DNA of 30,477 bases, from NCBI GenBank assembly GCA_009775605.1, contig VSPV01000011.1, forward strand, positions 1 to 30,477. Direction: 5' to 3'. Below are positions 1 through 7,868 of this stretch, one piece after another. This stretch comes from Paramuribaculum sp. GTDB taxonomy: Bacteria > Bacteroidota > Bacteroidia > Bacteroidales > Muribaculaceae. The notes under the pieces were generated by a model that saw nothing but the letters and a program-made list of their open reading frames with translations, was not told the origin of the DNA and did no database searches. Position 1 is the stretch's first letter. The number at the start of each line of letters is the position of its first letter. A program made the position numbers and the translations under genes.

Positions 1-185
1 GCTATCTGCACGGCTCCCAGAAACTCATGGTCGAGCTTGAAATAGAGAGCGGCAGTGGCAAACAGTACGAAAAGAAGATAGGTGGCGGCGCGCAGTATTT
101 TCCTGGTGGTTACCGTCAGTACCGAAAAGATGATAATCGACAGCGCGATTATCACATACATAATGATACTTCCTACTGATTCCAT
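1..185 (-). CDS. nuoJ: NADH-quinone oxidoreductase subunit J, N-terminal part (runs off the window)
   Basis: Only the first 61 codons are present; the rest lies beyond position 1. The start at 185 gives MESVGSIIMY, then a hydrophobic helix, a short basic TTRKILRAA turn and a second helix ending in EFLGAVQIA. The turn and the EFL-AVQ segment are typical of the NuoJ N terminus, where helix 1 leads to a loop and helix 2. NuoJ is a membrane-arm subunit of complex I next to NuoH, NuoA and NuoK and belongs to the E-channel/antiporter-like region. The gene follows nuoI by 63 nt on the same strand, the order normal for nuo operons, and nuoK-nuoN are expected to follow outside the window. The call rests on a short fragment plus its context. 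Confidence 0.85.
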   Translation of the reverse strand, partial: MESVGSIIMYVIIALSIIIFSVLTVTTRKILRAATYLLFVLFATAALYFKLDHEFLGAVQI

Positions 186-222
186 ATAATTACTTGATTG
201 TTTCTTTCAATGATTGGTTTGT

Positions 223-241
223 ACGGAGCGCGGCGCTCCGT
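223..241 (-). other. Perfect intercistronic hairpin between nuoI and nuoJ
   Basis: The arms ACGGAGCG and CGCTCCGT pair over 8 bp with a 3-nt loop. The hairpin lies 8 nt after the nuoI stop and about 38 nt before the nuoJ start. On the minus strand no U run follows it, so it does not look like a terminator. An mRNA-stabilising or processing element is the likely role, by inference. Confidence 0.6.
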
Positions 242-248
242 CCTGATT

Positions 249-944
249 TCAGGCCTTTGGCGCTTCCTCGGCTCCGGCCTCGGGTGCCTTCGGCGCGGGT
301 GCGTCGGCTTTAGGTGCCTCTGTCTTCGTTGCTTCTGCTTTAGGAGCTTCTGCGGCCTGCGCCGGGGCATTTCCGGCGGCGGCTGCCTCAGCGGCCTTCT
401 TAGCGGCGAAAGCGGCCTTGGCGGCGGCTATCTTGGCTTCCTTCTCAGCCTTTATGCGGGCCAGTTCCTCGGGGGAGAGTTCTGGTTCCGGAGGCTCGGG
501 AAGATAATTGAGTTTCTTTACAAGTTTGTCGCGGGTGAACACAGCCTGCTCGAAGTCGTTGCTGAACTCAAGAGCGTTCTGGGGGCACGATGTCACGCAC
601 AGCTGGCAGAAGGTGCAGCTTCCAAGGTCGTACTGATACTTGTCGAGCTTGCGTTTCTTCTTGCCGTCGGGCGTATCCACCATTTTGGTGGTAAGCGTAA
701 TCGTTCCATTAGGACAGTTGCGTTCACAGATGCCGCAGGCTATGCATTTATGGTGTCCGTCAGCGTCGTATTTGAGCTGAAGAATGGCGCGGAAGCGCTC
801 AGGCACATGCACGGTCTCGCGGTCCTCGGGGTATTTTTCTGTGATTTTAGGGGTGACAAATTCTTTTCCCGTTACCTGCATACCTTTTATAAGGCTTGCG
901 ATACCGGACCCTAAAGACGAAAAATATTCTTTTACACTACCCAT
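249..944 (-). CDS. nuoI: NADH-quinone oxidoreductase subunit I (2x[4Fe-4S]) with Ala/Lys/Pro-rich tail
   Basis: NuoI carries clusters N6a and N6b, which pass electrons toward N2 in NuoB. Both CxxCxxCxxxCP ferredoxin motifs are complete: Cys67/70/73/77 (CIACGICERNCP) and Cys110/113/116/120 (CTFCQLCVTSCP). The N terminus has the amphipathic segment usual for membrane docking. The protein is 231 residues, against roughly 160-190 in most homologues. The surplus is a low-complexity tail from about residue 160 to the end, built from Ala, Lys, Glu and Pro. The gene starts 57 nt after atpG rather than after nuoH, its usual neighbour. No promoter match or terminator is visible in that gap, so it is probably read from the upstream nuo-atp transcript. 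Confidence 0.93.
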   Translation of the reverse strand: MGSVKEYFSSLGSGIASLIKGMQVTGKEFVTPKITEKYPEDRETVHVPERFRAILQLKYDADGHHKCIACGICERNCPNGTITLTTKMVDTPDGKKKRKLDKYQYDLGSCTFCQLCVTSCPQNALEFSNDFEQAVFTRDKLVKKLNYLPEPPEPELSPEELARIKAEKEAKIAAAKAAFAAKKAAEAAAAGNAPAQAAEAPKAEATKTEAPKADAPAPKAPEAGAEEAPKA

Positions 945-1001
945 GGGTTAAATGGTTTATTTACTTAAATTATGAGATTACAGTTGGATATTTCGTTTGT
1001 T

Positions 1002-1886
1002 TCATCTGACTTGGCCGCCAAGTATATCGAGAAGCTCCGTGGTTATGCTCTGCTGACGAAGCTTGTTGTATTCAAGCCGCAGCTGCTCGAGGAGTTTCTT
1101 GGCGTTGTCGTTGGCGCTCTGCATGGCCATCACGCGTGCGGCCTGCTCGGAAGCGCGGTTCTCGGTGAACACCTCCTGCGTCACTGCCATCAGGAACATC
1201 GGGAGCACCGAGCGGAATATGGTGTTGGCGTCGGGTTCGAAAATATACGGACGGCACTGCTCTTTGACGTCGGCCCCGCGGAAGGTGTCCTCGGTCACGG
1301 GCAGAAGCGCGTCGGATTGCGGACGCTGGCGGCCGGCGCTCAGGAATTTCATATACAGAAGTTCCACTCGGTCGGTCTCCGAAGCCAGGAAACGGCGCTG
1401 CAGCTTCTCGCAGAATATCTTCACGCCGTCGCCCGTGGTCTTGGAATCGACCTGAGGCTCTACCCTCACGGTGCGGAGCGAGGCATCCTTCATCTTGCCG
1501 ACGATTTTCACCATTTTCGCACCTACGGGATAGATGTCGAAAGTGATGTCGGAACCGAATTTCTCGCGCAGCGCGGCCATGCGGGCGCGGAGCTGCTTGA
1601 AGATATTGACGTTATAGGCTCCGCACAGACCGTCGTCCGAGCCAAACACCACAATGCTCACATTGCGCACCTCGCGCGTCTCGGTAAGGGGTGAGGTGAA
1701 GTCGGCATCGGCCGTCAGCAGATTGCCGATTATCGACTCTATCTGGCTGCGGAATGGCAGAAGGCGTTTGAGGCTGAGCTCGGCCTTGTGCATCTTGGCC
1801 GATGAAATCATCTTCATCGCGCCGGTGATCTTCTCGGAAGATGCTACCGAGCCGATTCGTCCTTTGAGTTCGCGTAGTGTGGCCAT
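1002..1886 (-). CDS. atpG: F1Fo ATP synthase gamma subunit
   Basis: Gamma is the central rotor shaft that turns inside the alpha3beta3 head and couples c-ring rotation to catalysis. The 294-residue length is normal. The N terminus MATLRELKGRIGSVASSEKI followed by TGAMKMIS is the characteristic first coiled-coil helix, and the C-terminal helix (SANDNAKKLLEQLRLEYNK, about residues 256-274, then RQQSITTELLDI) is equally diagnostic. The middle contains VFGSDDGLCGAYN, the conserved SD-GLCG-N motif of the family. It starts 11 nt after atpA and is the last atp gene before nuoI. The position at the end of the atp block, after atpA, is usual for Bacteroidetes. Confidence 0.97.
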   Translation of the reverse strand: MATLRELKGRIGSVASSEKITGAMKMISSAKMHKAELSLKRLLPFRSQIESIIGNLLTADADFTSPLTETREVRNVSIVVFGSDDGLCGAYNVNIFKQLRARMAALREKFGSDITFDIYPVGAKMVKIVGKMKDASLRTVRVEPQVDSKTTGDGVKIFCEKLQRRFLASETDRVELLYMKFLSAGRQRPQSDALLPVTEDTFRGADVKEQCRPYIFEPDANTIFRSVLPMFLMAVTQEVFTENRASEQAARVMAMQSANDNAKKLLEQLRLEYNKLRQQSITTELLDILGGQVR

Positions 1887-1897
1887 GAAGCGGATTT

Positions 1898-3478
1898 TTA
1901 TTTATTGGTGTATTTTCCGGCTACGTCGCGGGCTGCCTCTTCTATGGCTGCCGTCACTTCGTCGGTCAGTTTGCCTGCTTTTATATTGTCAAGCACCGTC
2001 TGCTGATATTTGGCGTGAAGAAGTGTCAGGAGCGACTTCTCGAAGTCGGCCACGCTGTCGGCGGGAACGTATTCGAGCAGGCCCTTGGTACCGCAGTAAA
2101 TCACGGCCACCTCTTCCTCCACAGCCATGGGATGGTACTGGGGCTGGATGAGAAGACGCTCGTTCTTGCGGCCCTTGTCGATCACACGGGCGGTAACGGG
2201 GTCGATGTCGCCGCCGAATTTGGTGAACGATTCAAGCTCGCGGAACTGGGCCTGGTCGATTTTCAGTGTACCGGCCACTTTCTTCATAGGCTTGATCTGC
2301 GCATTGCCGCCTACACGCGAAACGGAGATACCCACGTTGATGGCCGGACGGATACCGCGGTTGAACAGCGCGGTCTCAAGGAATATCTGGCCGTCGGTGA
2401 TTGAAATCACATTGGTGGGGATATAAGCGGAAACGTCGCCTGCCTGGGTCTCGATGATAGGAAGGGCCGTAAGCGAACCTCCACCCTTCACCATCGGCTT
2501 GAGGGCTTCGGGAAGGTCGTTCATCTGCGATGCCACCTCCTGGTTGTCGATAATCTTGGCTGCGCGCTCCAGCAGACGGCTGTGGAGATAGAAAATATCG
2601 CCAGGATAAGCCTCGCGGCCCGAGGGGCGCTTGAGGATAAGCGAAATCTCGCGATAGGCCACGGCCTGCTTCGAAAGGTCGTCGTAGACTATGAGGGCGT
2701 CGCGGCCGGTGTCGCGGAAATATTCGCCGATGGCCACGCCCGCAAACGGTGCATAGTAGCGCATCGACGCTGAATCGGAGGCATTGGCTGCCACAACCAC
2801 AGTGTAGTCAAGCGCTCCGTATTTTCTCAGGGTTTCAACGGTTGCAGCAACGGAGGAGGCTTTCTGGCCTATTGCCACGTAGATGCAATAGACGGGCTTG
2901 CCCTCTTCGAAATTTTTCCGCTGATTGATGATTGTATCGATAGCAATGGCGGTCTTGCCTATCTGGCGGTCGCCGATTATGAGCTCGCGCTGTCCGCGGC
3001 CTATGGGCACCATAGAGTCAACGGCCTTTATACCCGTCTGCAGAGGCTGCTTCACGGGCTGACGGAAGATTACTCCGGGGGCCTTGCGCTCCAGAGGCAG
3101 ACGCATGAGCTTGCCCTCGATGGGACCGCAGCCGTCTATCGGCTCGCCAAGAACATTGATGACGCGTCCCAGCAGACCTTCGCCTACAGGAATTGACGCG
3201 ATCTCGCCGGTGCGCTTCACCGACATGTTCTCGGTAACCTTGTCGACATCGTTGAGCAATATCACGCCCACGTTGCTCTCCTCAAGGTTAAGGGCCACAC
3301 CCTTGACGCCGTTTTCAAACTCCACCAGCTCGTTGGCGCACACATTGTCGAGTCCGTAGACATGAGCCACGCCGTCGCCAACCTCAAGCACTGTGCCGGT
3401 TTCTTCAAACGACACTTTGGAGTTGACCGTCTCAAGCTGCTGCTTTAATATTTCCGAAATCTCGCTGGGATTTATCAT
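1898..3478 (-). CDS. atpA: F1Fo ATP synthase alpha subunit
   Basis: Alpha forms the non-catalytic nucleotide sites of the F1 head and supplies the arginine finger to beta. The protein is 526 residues. The P-loop GDRQIGKT lies at residues 169-176, and SVSRVGGNAQ further on contains the conserved Ser-Arg of the family. The N-terminal segment SEISEILKQQLE is the part that contacts delta. One oddity is Ile in the P-loop where most alpha subunits have Thr (GDRQTGKT). It starts 10 nt after atpH and ends 11 nt before atpG, so tight translational linkage is expected. I found no internal promoter match. Confidence 0.98.
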   Translation of the reverse strand: MINPSEISEILKQQLETVNSKVSFEETGTVLEVGDGVAHVYGLDNVCANELVEFENGVKGVALNLEESNVGVILLNDVDKVTENMSVKRTGEIASIPVGEGLLGRVINVLGEPIDGCGPIEGKLMRLPLERKAPGVIFRQPVKQPLQTGIKAVDSMVPIGRGQRELIIGDRQIGKTAIAIDTIINQRKNFEEGKPVYCIYVAIGQKASSVAATVETLRKYGALDYTVVVAANASDSASMRYYAPFAGVAIGEYFRDTGRDALIVYDDLSKQAVAYREISLILKRPSGREAYPGDIFYLHSRLLERAAKIIDNQEVASQMNDLPEALKPMVKGGGSLTALPIIETQAGDVSAYIPTNVISITDGQIFLETALFNRGIRPAINVGISVSRVGGNAQIKPMKKVAGTLKIDQAQFRELESFTKFGGDIDPVTARVIDKGRKNERLLIQPQYHPMAVEEEVAVIYCGTKGLLEYVPADSVADFEKSLLTLLHAKYQQTVLDNIKAGKLTDEVTAAIEEAARDVAGKYTNK

Positions 3479-3488
3479 TAGTGAAAAT

Positions 3489-4037
3489 TTATTTGCTGAT
3501 AAGACTGATACGCATTTGTTTTAACTCGTTACTGATCGAAGCATCGATACGCTCGTTGCCTACGCTCACGGTAAAGCCGCCTATCAGAGACGGATCCACC
3601 GATGTTGTGAACTCCATTGTGGAGCCTTCGGGAAGATGCGACTTCACCATCTGCTGAAGCCGCTGCAGCTGGGCTGCGGGCAGGGGCGCCGCGCTCACCA
3701 CGCTCACCACGTAGATATGGTGTTCCGTGCGATAAATCCGGCAGTAGGCGCGAGCTATGTCGGCCATCATGTCGGTGCGGCGGTTGCGGTCCAGAAGTTT
3801 GAGAAAATCTGCATAGACAGTGTCGTCCGGCGTTGCTCCCGCTGCCGTTGTCAGCAGAAGACTCTTGTCGGAGGCGGCAATATAGGGGTTGGCTATTGCC
3901 TCCTGCAGTCCCTTCTCCCGGGCAAAACTTTCCGCGAGGGCTGTCATGAGCCCGTAAAGGCGCTTGTCGGCTCCCTTTTCGAGAGCGAACTTATAGAGCG
4001 CTTTTGCGTAGCGGCGGGGTATCAATCCTTCGTTCAT
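3489..4037 (-). CDS. atpH: F1Fo ATP synthase delta subunit
   Basis: Delta (OSCP-like) ties the top of the F1 head to the peripheral stalk. The 182-residue length fits. The start IPRRYAKALYKFALE matches the conserved R-YA-ALF-A motif of the N-terminal helical bundle, and the C terminus DPSLIGGFTVSVGNERIDAS matches the family signature D--LIGG---- ---G---D-S, ending in LKQMRISL. It lies 12 nt after atpF and 10 nt before atpA, which is the standard b-delta-alpha order. Sequence conservation is lower than for alpha and beta, but signature and position agree. Confidence 0.96.
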   Translation of the reverse strand: MNEGLIPRRYAKALYKFALEKGADKRLYGLMTALAESFAREKGLQEAIANPYIAASDKSLLLTTAAGATPDDTVYADFLKLLDRNRRTDMMADIARAYCRIYRTEHHIYVVSVVSAAPLPAAQLQRLQQMVKSHLPEGSTMEFTTSVDPSLIGGFTVSVGNERIDASISNELKQMRISLISK

Positions 4038-4049
4038 CAGGTCTATGCG

Positions 4050-4547
4050 TTAGTTTTGTTTCTCCATCTCGTCAAGCAGTGAATCCACAAGACGGGCCTG
4101 TGCCTTCTGGTCGCTGAGCTGGTCGCGCACCACTTTCTGGGCAATGTCGAGAGCGAAAGTGCTCACTTCATTGCGGAACTGCTGCTGCGCTTCCTTACGC
4201 TCCTGCTCTATCGACAGGCGTGCCTGGTCCATGACCTTACGGGCCTCCTGCTGGGCTTCGCGACGGGCCTCCTCGATGATCTGCGATTTCATCTTGTCGG
4301 CTTCTCGCAGCATCTCGGCCTGCTGTTTGCGGGCTTCAGCCATATACTGTTCGCTCTGCTCGCGGGCATGCTCCAGCTGTTCCTTGGCATTCTGAGCATA
4401 TTCGACGCCCTTGTCAATCAGGTCGGCACGGCCTTCCACACCTTTGATGATTAAAGGCCAGCCCCATTTATAAAGGATTAGGAAGACGATGGCGAAAGCC
4501 ACGAACATCCAGAATATCAGTCCGACTTCAGGCGTGAATAGTTCCAT
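4050..4547 (-). CDS. atpF: F1Fo ATP synthase b subunit
   Basis: Subunit b is the membrane-anchored peripheral stalk. The 165-residue protein has one hydrophobic helix at about residues 8-30 (GLIFWMFVAFAIVFLILYKW). It is followed by a long charged helix rich in Ala, Glu, Gln, Lys and Arg, consistent with the right-handed coiled coil that dimerises and binds delta. Only one b-type gene is present, so a homodimer rather than a b/b' pair is expected. It lies 67 nt after atpE and 12 nt before atpH. The start at 4547 places the charge-poor MELFTPEVG directly before the membrane helix, as in homologues. Confidence 0.96.
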   Translation of the reverse strand: MELFTPEVGLIFWMFVAFAIVFLILYKWGWPLIIKGVEGRADLIDKGVEYAQNAKEQLEHAREQSEQYMAEARKQQAEMLREADKMKSQIIEEARREAQQEARKVMDQARLSIEQERKEAQQQFRNEVSTFALDIAQKVVRDQLSDQKAQARLVDSLLDEMEKQN

Positions 4548-4614
4548 AAAAAGGGTTGTTTAGAGAAATCTTATTTATATAGAGAATTGCGGGTAATGCC
4601 GTCGAAAGAAGGCC

Positions 4615-4860
4615 TTACACGAACATTGAGAGGATGCAGACGATGATTGCGAACAGAGCCACACCTTCAACGAAGGCGGCGGTCATAATCATGTTGCTTC
4701 GGATGTCGCTTGACGACTCGGGCTGACGTGCGATAGCCTCCATGGCTGCAGCACCGATTTTGCCGATACCGATACCTGCACCGATTGTTGCGATAGCTGC
4801 GCCGATACATGCGCCAATACCGAGTTCACCTGCAATTGCTGCTAAAATCATTGCTAACAT
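4615..4860 (-). CDS. atpE: F1Fo ATP synthase c subunit (proteolipid), probably proton type
   Basis: This 81-residue hairpin protein forms the rotor ring. Helix 1 carries the GxGxGxG packing motif (Gly27, 29, 31, 33). The polar loop is ARQPE (residues 44-48). Helix 2 carries the ion-binding carboxylate Glu65 in AAFVEGVALF. Compared with the sodium-binding c subunit of Ilyobacter tartaricus, which aligns without gaps through RQPE, the sodium ligands Gln32 and Ser66 are Ile32 and Gly66 here. Proton coupling is therefore the better inference. It lies 62 nt after atpB and 67 nt before atpF. The wider spacers around atpE could matter for its higher stoichiometry, though nothing specific is visible in them. 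Confidence 0.97.
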   Translation of the reverse strand: MLAMILAAIAGELGIGACIGAAIATIGAGIGIGKIGAAAMEAIARQPESSSDIRSNMIMTAAFVEGVALFAIIVCILSMFV

Positions 4861-4922
4861 AACTTTGTGGTTTTAATGTGGTTATTTATTTGATATTTGT
4901 TTATTTCTTATTCAGTTTCTTC

Positions 4923-6032
4923 TTATTTGGTATCAGGAACCGTTACAGTCTCATGCTTGGGATGCGACTCATGTCCTTCCTCCTGGGCGAACGAAATGAA
5001 CATACACGAGAGCATCATGAACACATAGGCCTGGATGCAGCTCACCAGCACGTCGATCAGTATCATGAACACCGAGAACATCACCGATATCACCGACGAC
5101 AGTCCCAGAGCGAAGGCTCCCATGGGTGCGAAGATGAAGATGAGGAGCGTGAGCACGAGCACAATCATGTGCCCGCCCATCATATTGGCAAACAGACGGA
5201 CAGTGAGAGCGGCCGGCTTGGTGAATACGCCGAATATCTCTATCACCGGCATAATCGGCAGAGGGAATTTGAGCCAAACCGGCACGTCGGGCCAGAAAAC
5301 CTCTTTCCAGTAATGCTTTGTTCCGAAAATGTTGGTGACGAGGAATGTAAGCACCGCGAGGGTCAGTGTCACAGCTATATTTCCCGTGAGGTTTGCGCCG
5401 CCGGGGAATATCACTATAAGACCCAGAAGGTTCATGAACAGAATGAAGAAGAACACCGTGAGAAGATACGGCGCGAACTTCATTGATTTCTCCTTGAGCA
5501 CGGGCTTTATGGCGCTGTCATAGATAAACGTTATGGCCGTCTCCATCAGCCCCACTCCTTTGCGGGGAGCCTTATGTCCCATCCTCGCATGCCAGCGGGC
5601 TACCGAGAGCACACATAGCACCACAAGTATGGCCGTGATGAATATTCCGGCCACATTCTTGGTGATGGAGAAGTCGAGAGGACGGAATTCCTCACCGTCC
5701 ACAATCTCCACGAGCTTGCCTTTGTATTTGCTGTCGTGACCGCCGATTTTGAATGTGGCGTCACCGTCGGTATAGGTTGCGCCATGAGCCACGCGCGACG
5801 AGCTGAAACAGTGTATGCCGCCGTCCTTGCCGAATACTATCACGGGCAGCGGGATGCGCTTCTCATGGCTGAAAGGCACTTCCCAGCCGTAGCCGTCGCC
5901 AAGGTGCTCGAAAATGATTTCCTTGGGGTTGATGGCCTTCGCCGAATCAGCCGGCGCAGCCTCAGAGGCCTGAAGCGAGGCGCTCCCGGCGGCCAGAAAG
6001 GCAATCATCAGTATTAACAGTCGCTTTATCAT
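4923..6032 (-). CDS. atpB: F1Fo ATP synthase a subunit with signal peptide and periplasmic domain
   Basis: Subunit a forms the proton half-channels against the c ring. I chose the start at 6032 (MIKRLLILMIAFLAAG) because it begins a clear signal peptide and lies 4 nt after the atpC stop; an upstream in-frame start would overlap atpC. The protein is then 369 residues. Residues 1-24 are the signal, about 25-125 a soluble domain expected outside the cytoplasmic membrane, and the rest membrane helices. The essential Arg is Arg279 in LTVRLFANMMGGH. The last residues are polar and His-rich. A long exported N-terminal domain is, as I recall, a Bacteroidetes trait of AtpB; its role is unknown to me. 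No atpI-like gene lies beside it. Confidence 0.95.
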   Translation of the reverse strand: MIKRLLILMIAFLAAGSASLQASEAAPADSAKAINPKEIIFEHLGDGYGWEVPFSHEKRIPLPVIVFGKDGGIHCFSSSRVAHGATYTDGDATFKIGGHDSKYKGKLVEIVDGEEFRPLDFSITKNVAGIFITAILVVLCVLSVARWHARMGHKAPRKGVGLMETAITFIYDSAIKPVLKEKSMKFAPYLLTVFFFILFMNLLGLIVIFPGGANLTGNIAVTLTLAVLTFLVTNIFGTKHYWKEVFWPDVPVWLKFPLPIMPVIEIFGVFTKPAALTVRLFANMMGGHMIVLVLTLLIFIFAPMGAFALGLSSVISVMFSVFMILIDVLVSCIQAYVFMMLSCMFISFAQEEGHESHPKHETVTVPDTK

Positions 6033-6036
6033 GGCT

Positions 6037-6270
6037 TCAGTATATGCAGACCGACACAACATTGTTGTCAACATCAACCAGGCCGCCGCTCACGGGCAGT
6101 TCAACCGTCTGGCCCTCCTGCACATACCGGATCATGCCGGGGTCGAGGGTCGACACAAGCGACGCATGGTTATGAAGGACTGTAAAAGAGCCCTTGGTTC
6201 CCGGAAGGGTCACGGACTGGACCTCGCCTTCAAATACCACGTCTTCGGCCGATATGATTTTCAGTGTCAT
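6037..6270 (-). CDS. atpC: F1Fo ATP synthase epsilon subunit, short form lacking the C-terminal helices
   Basis: Epsilon sits at the foot of the gamma shaft. The 77 residues cover only the N-terminal beta-sandwich: MTLKIISAEDVVFEGEVQSV and the conserved TLPGTKGSFTVLHNHASLVS, closing with SGGLVDVDNNVVSVCIY. The family usually has about 130-140 residues, with a C-terminal two-helix hairpin that can extend up the shaft and inhibit ATP hydrolysis. That hairpin is absent. The stop is a clean TGA at 6037, directly before atpB, with no sign of a frameshift. Short AtpC is, to my knowledge, common in Bacteroidetes, so this looks like a lineage form rather than a broken gene. Epsilon-type autoinhibition is not expected. 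Confidence 0.93.
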   Translation of the reverse strand: MTLKIISAEDVVFEGEVQSVTLPGTKGSFTVLHNHASLVSTLDPGMIRYVQEGQTVELPVSGGLVDVDNNVVSVCIY

Positions 6271-6319
6271 CTGTTATTGTGTCTGTCGTTAATATTTATA
6301 TTTCCTTATTGCGGTTCCC

Positions 6320-7825
6320 TTACACCCCTGCCTCGGCGAGCATCTTCTTGCCCTTGGCAATGGCTTCGTCGATGGTGCCGACATTGAGGAATGCCTGTTC
6401 GGGATACTCGTCCATCTCGCCGGAAAGTATCATCTTGAAACCGCGGATAGTCTCCGAAAGGGGCACCATCACACCGGGAAGTCCGGTGAACTGCTCGGCC
6501 ACGAAGAAGGGCTGCGAGAGGAAACGCTGTGCGCGGCGCGCACGGGCCACAACGAGTTTGTCCTCGTCCGAGAGCTCGTCCACACCGAGGATGGCTATGA
6601 TGTCCTGAAGCTCGTTGTACTTCTGCAGAAGCTGCTTCACGGCCTGGGCGGTCTGATAATGCTCCTCGCCTATGATATTGGGGTCGAGGATTCGGGATGT
6701 CGATTCCAGAGGATCCACGGCCGGGTAGATGCCGAGCTCGGCAATCTTACGCGAAAGCACCGTAGTGGCGTCGAGGAAGCTGAAGGTGGTGGCGGGAGCG
6801 GGGTCGGTCAAGTCGTCGGCCGGCACATAGATGGCCTGCACCGAGGTGATGGAACCGTTCTTGGTTGAGGTGATTCGCTCCTGCAGCTTACCCATTTCCG
6901 AAGCCAGCGTAGGCTGATAGCCCACAGCCGAAGGCATACGGCCGAGAAGAGCCGACACCTCCGAACCAGCCTGGGTGAAACGGAATATGTTGTCGATAAA
7001 CAGCAGAATCTCCTTGCCGCCGCCGTCCTGATCGCGGAACTGCTCGGCCACTGTCAGACCCGAAAGAGCCACACGCAGACGTGCGCCCGGGGGCTCGTTC
7101 ATCTGGCCGAACACCAGCGTGGCCTGCGAGTCCTTCACCTCGTTCATGTCAACGTCGTGAAGATTCCATTCGCCTTTCTCCATACCGTCGCGGAACTTCT
7201 GACCATATTTCATTACTCCGCTCTCTATCATCTCGCGGAGAAGGTCGTTGCCCTCGCGGGTACGCTCTCCAACACCGGTGAACACCGAGAAACCGTTATG
7301 ACCCTTGGCAATATTGTTGATGAGCTCCATGATGAGCACGGTCTTGCCCACACCGGCACCGCCGAACAGACCGATCTTGCCGCCTTTGCTGTAAGGCTCC
7401 AGAAGGTCTATCACCTTTATGCCCGTATAGAGCACTTCGGTACCGATGGTAAGCTCGTCGAATTCGGGCGCAGGCTGATGGATAGGACGGAGGTCGGTGC
7501 GTTTCAGAGCCGGCAGACGGTCAATGGCCTCGCCGATAACGTTGAGCAGACGGCCTTTGACCTGCTCGCCTGTGGGAACGGCGATGGGACGGTCGAGATT
7601 GTCCACACGCATGCCGCGCTGAAGTCCGTCGGTGCTTTCCATGGCCACACAGCGCACTGTGTTCTCGCCTATATGCTGCTCTACCTCGAGAATCAGCATC
7701 GAGCCGTCGTTACGGTCAATCTTAAGAGCCGTATAGATAGGAGGAAGGACATTGCCCTCGCCTTCAAAGCTCACGTCGACCACAGGTCCGATTACCTGGG
7801 ATATTTTTCCGAATTTGTCGCTCAT
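6320..7825 (-). CDS. atpD: F1Fo ATP synthase beta subunit
   Basis: Beta holds the catalytic ATP sites. The 501-residue protein has the P-loop GGAGVGKT at residues 155-162, the GERTREGNDL segment after VFTGV carrying the catalytic Glu of GER, the Walker B strand ILLFIDNIFRF, and the DELSDEDKL motif near the C terminus that contacts gamma. It is somewhat longer than the roughly 460-residue E. coli protein, as usual in Bacteroidetes. It is the first gene of the atp block and starts only 43 nt after nuoH ends on the same strand. That spacer has no TAnnTTTG element and no hairpin with a U run, so atpD appears to depend on transcription through the nuo genes. Confidence 0.98.
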   Translation of the reverse strand: MSDKFGKISQVIGPVVDVSFEGEGNVLPPIYTALKIDRNDGSMLILEVEQHIGENTVRCVAMESTDGLQRGMRVDNLDRPIAVPTGEQVKGRLLNVIGEAIDRLPALKRTDLRPIHQPAPEFDELTIGTEVLYTGIKVIDLLEPYSKGGKIGLFGGAGVGKTVLIMELINNIAKGHNGFSVFTGVGERTREGNDLLREMIESGVMKYGQKFRDGMEKGEWNLHDVDMNEVKDSQATLVFGQMNEPPGARLRVALSGLTVAEQFRDQDGGGKEILLFIDNIFRFTQAGSEVSALLGRMPSAVGYQPTLASEMGKLQERITSTKNGSITSVQAIYVPADDLTDPAPATTFSFLDATTVLSRKIAELGIYPAVDPLESTSRILDPNIIGEEHYQTAQAVKQLLQKYNELQDIIAILGVDELSDEDKLVVARARRAQRFLSQPFFVAEQFTGLPGVMVPLSETIRGFKMILSGEMDEYPEQAFLNVGTIDEAIAKGKKMLAEAGV

Positions 7826-7868
7826 AACAGTTGGAAGTGTTGGAATATAGTTTAAAGGAGCTGTATTT

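Noticed and set aside
198..914. 238-codon open frame opposite nuoI
   Set aside because: Antisense to nuoI, whose two ferredoxin motifs are intact; the apparent Cys/Leu/Gly-rich product mirrors the Ala-rich tail.
6037..6270. AtpC as a frameshifted or truncated pseudogene
   Set aside because: The domain that remains is complete, the stop is clean and sits 4 nt before atpB, and short AtpC is expected in this lineage.
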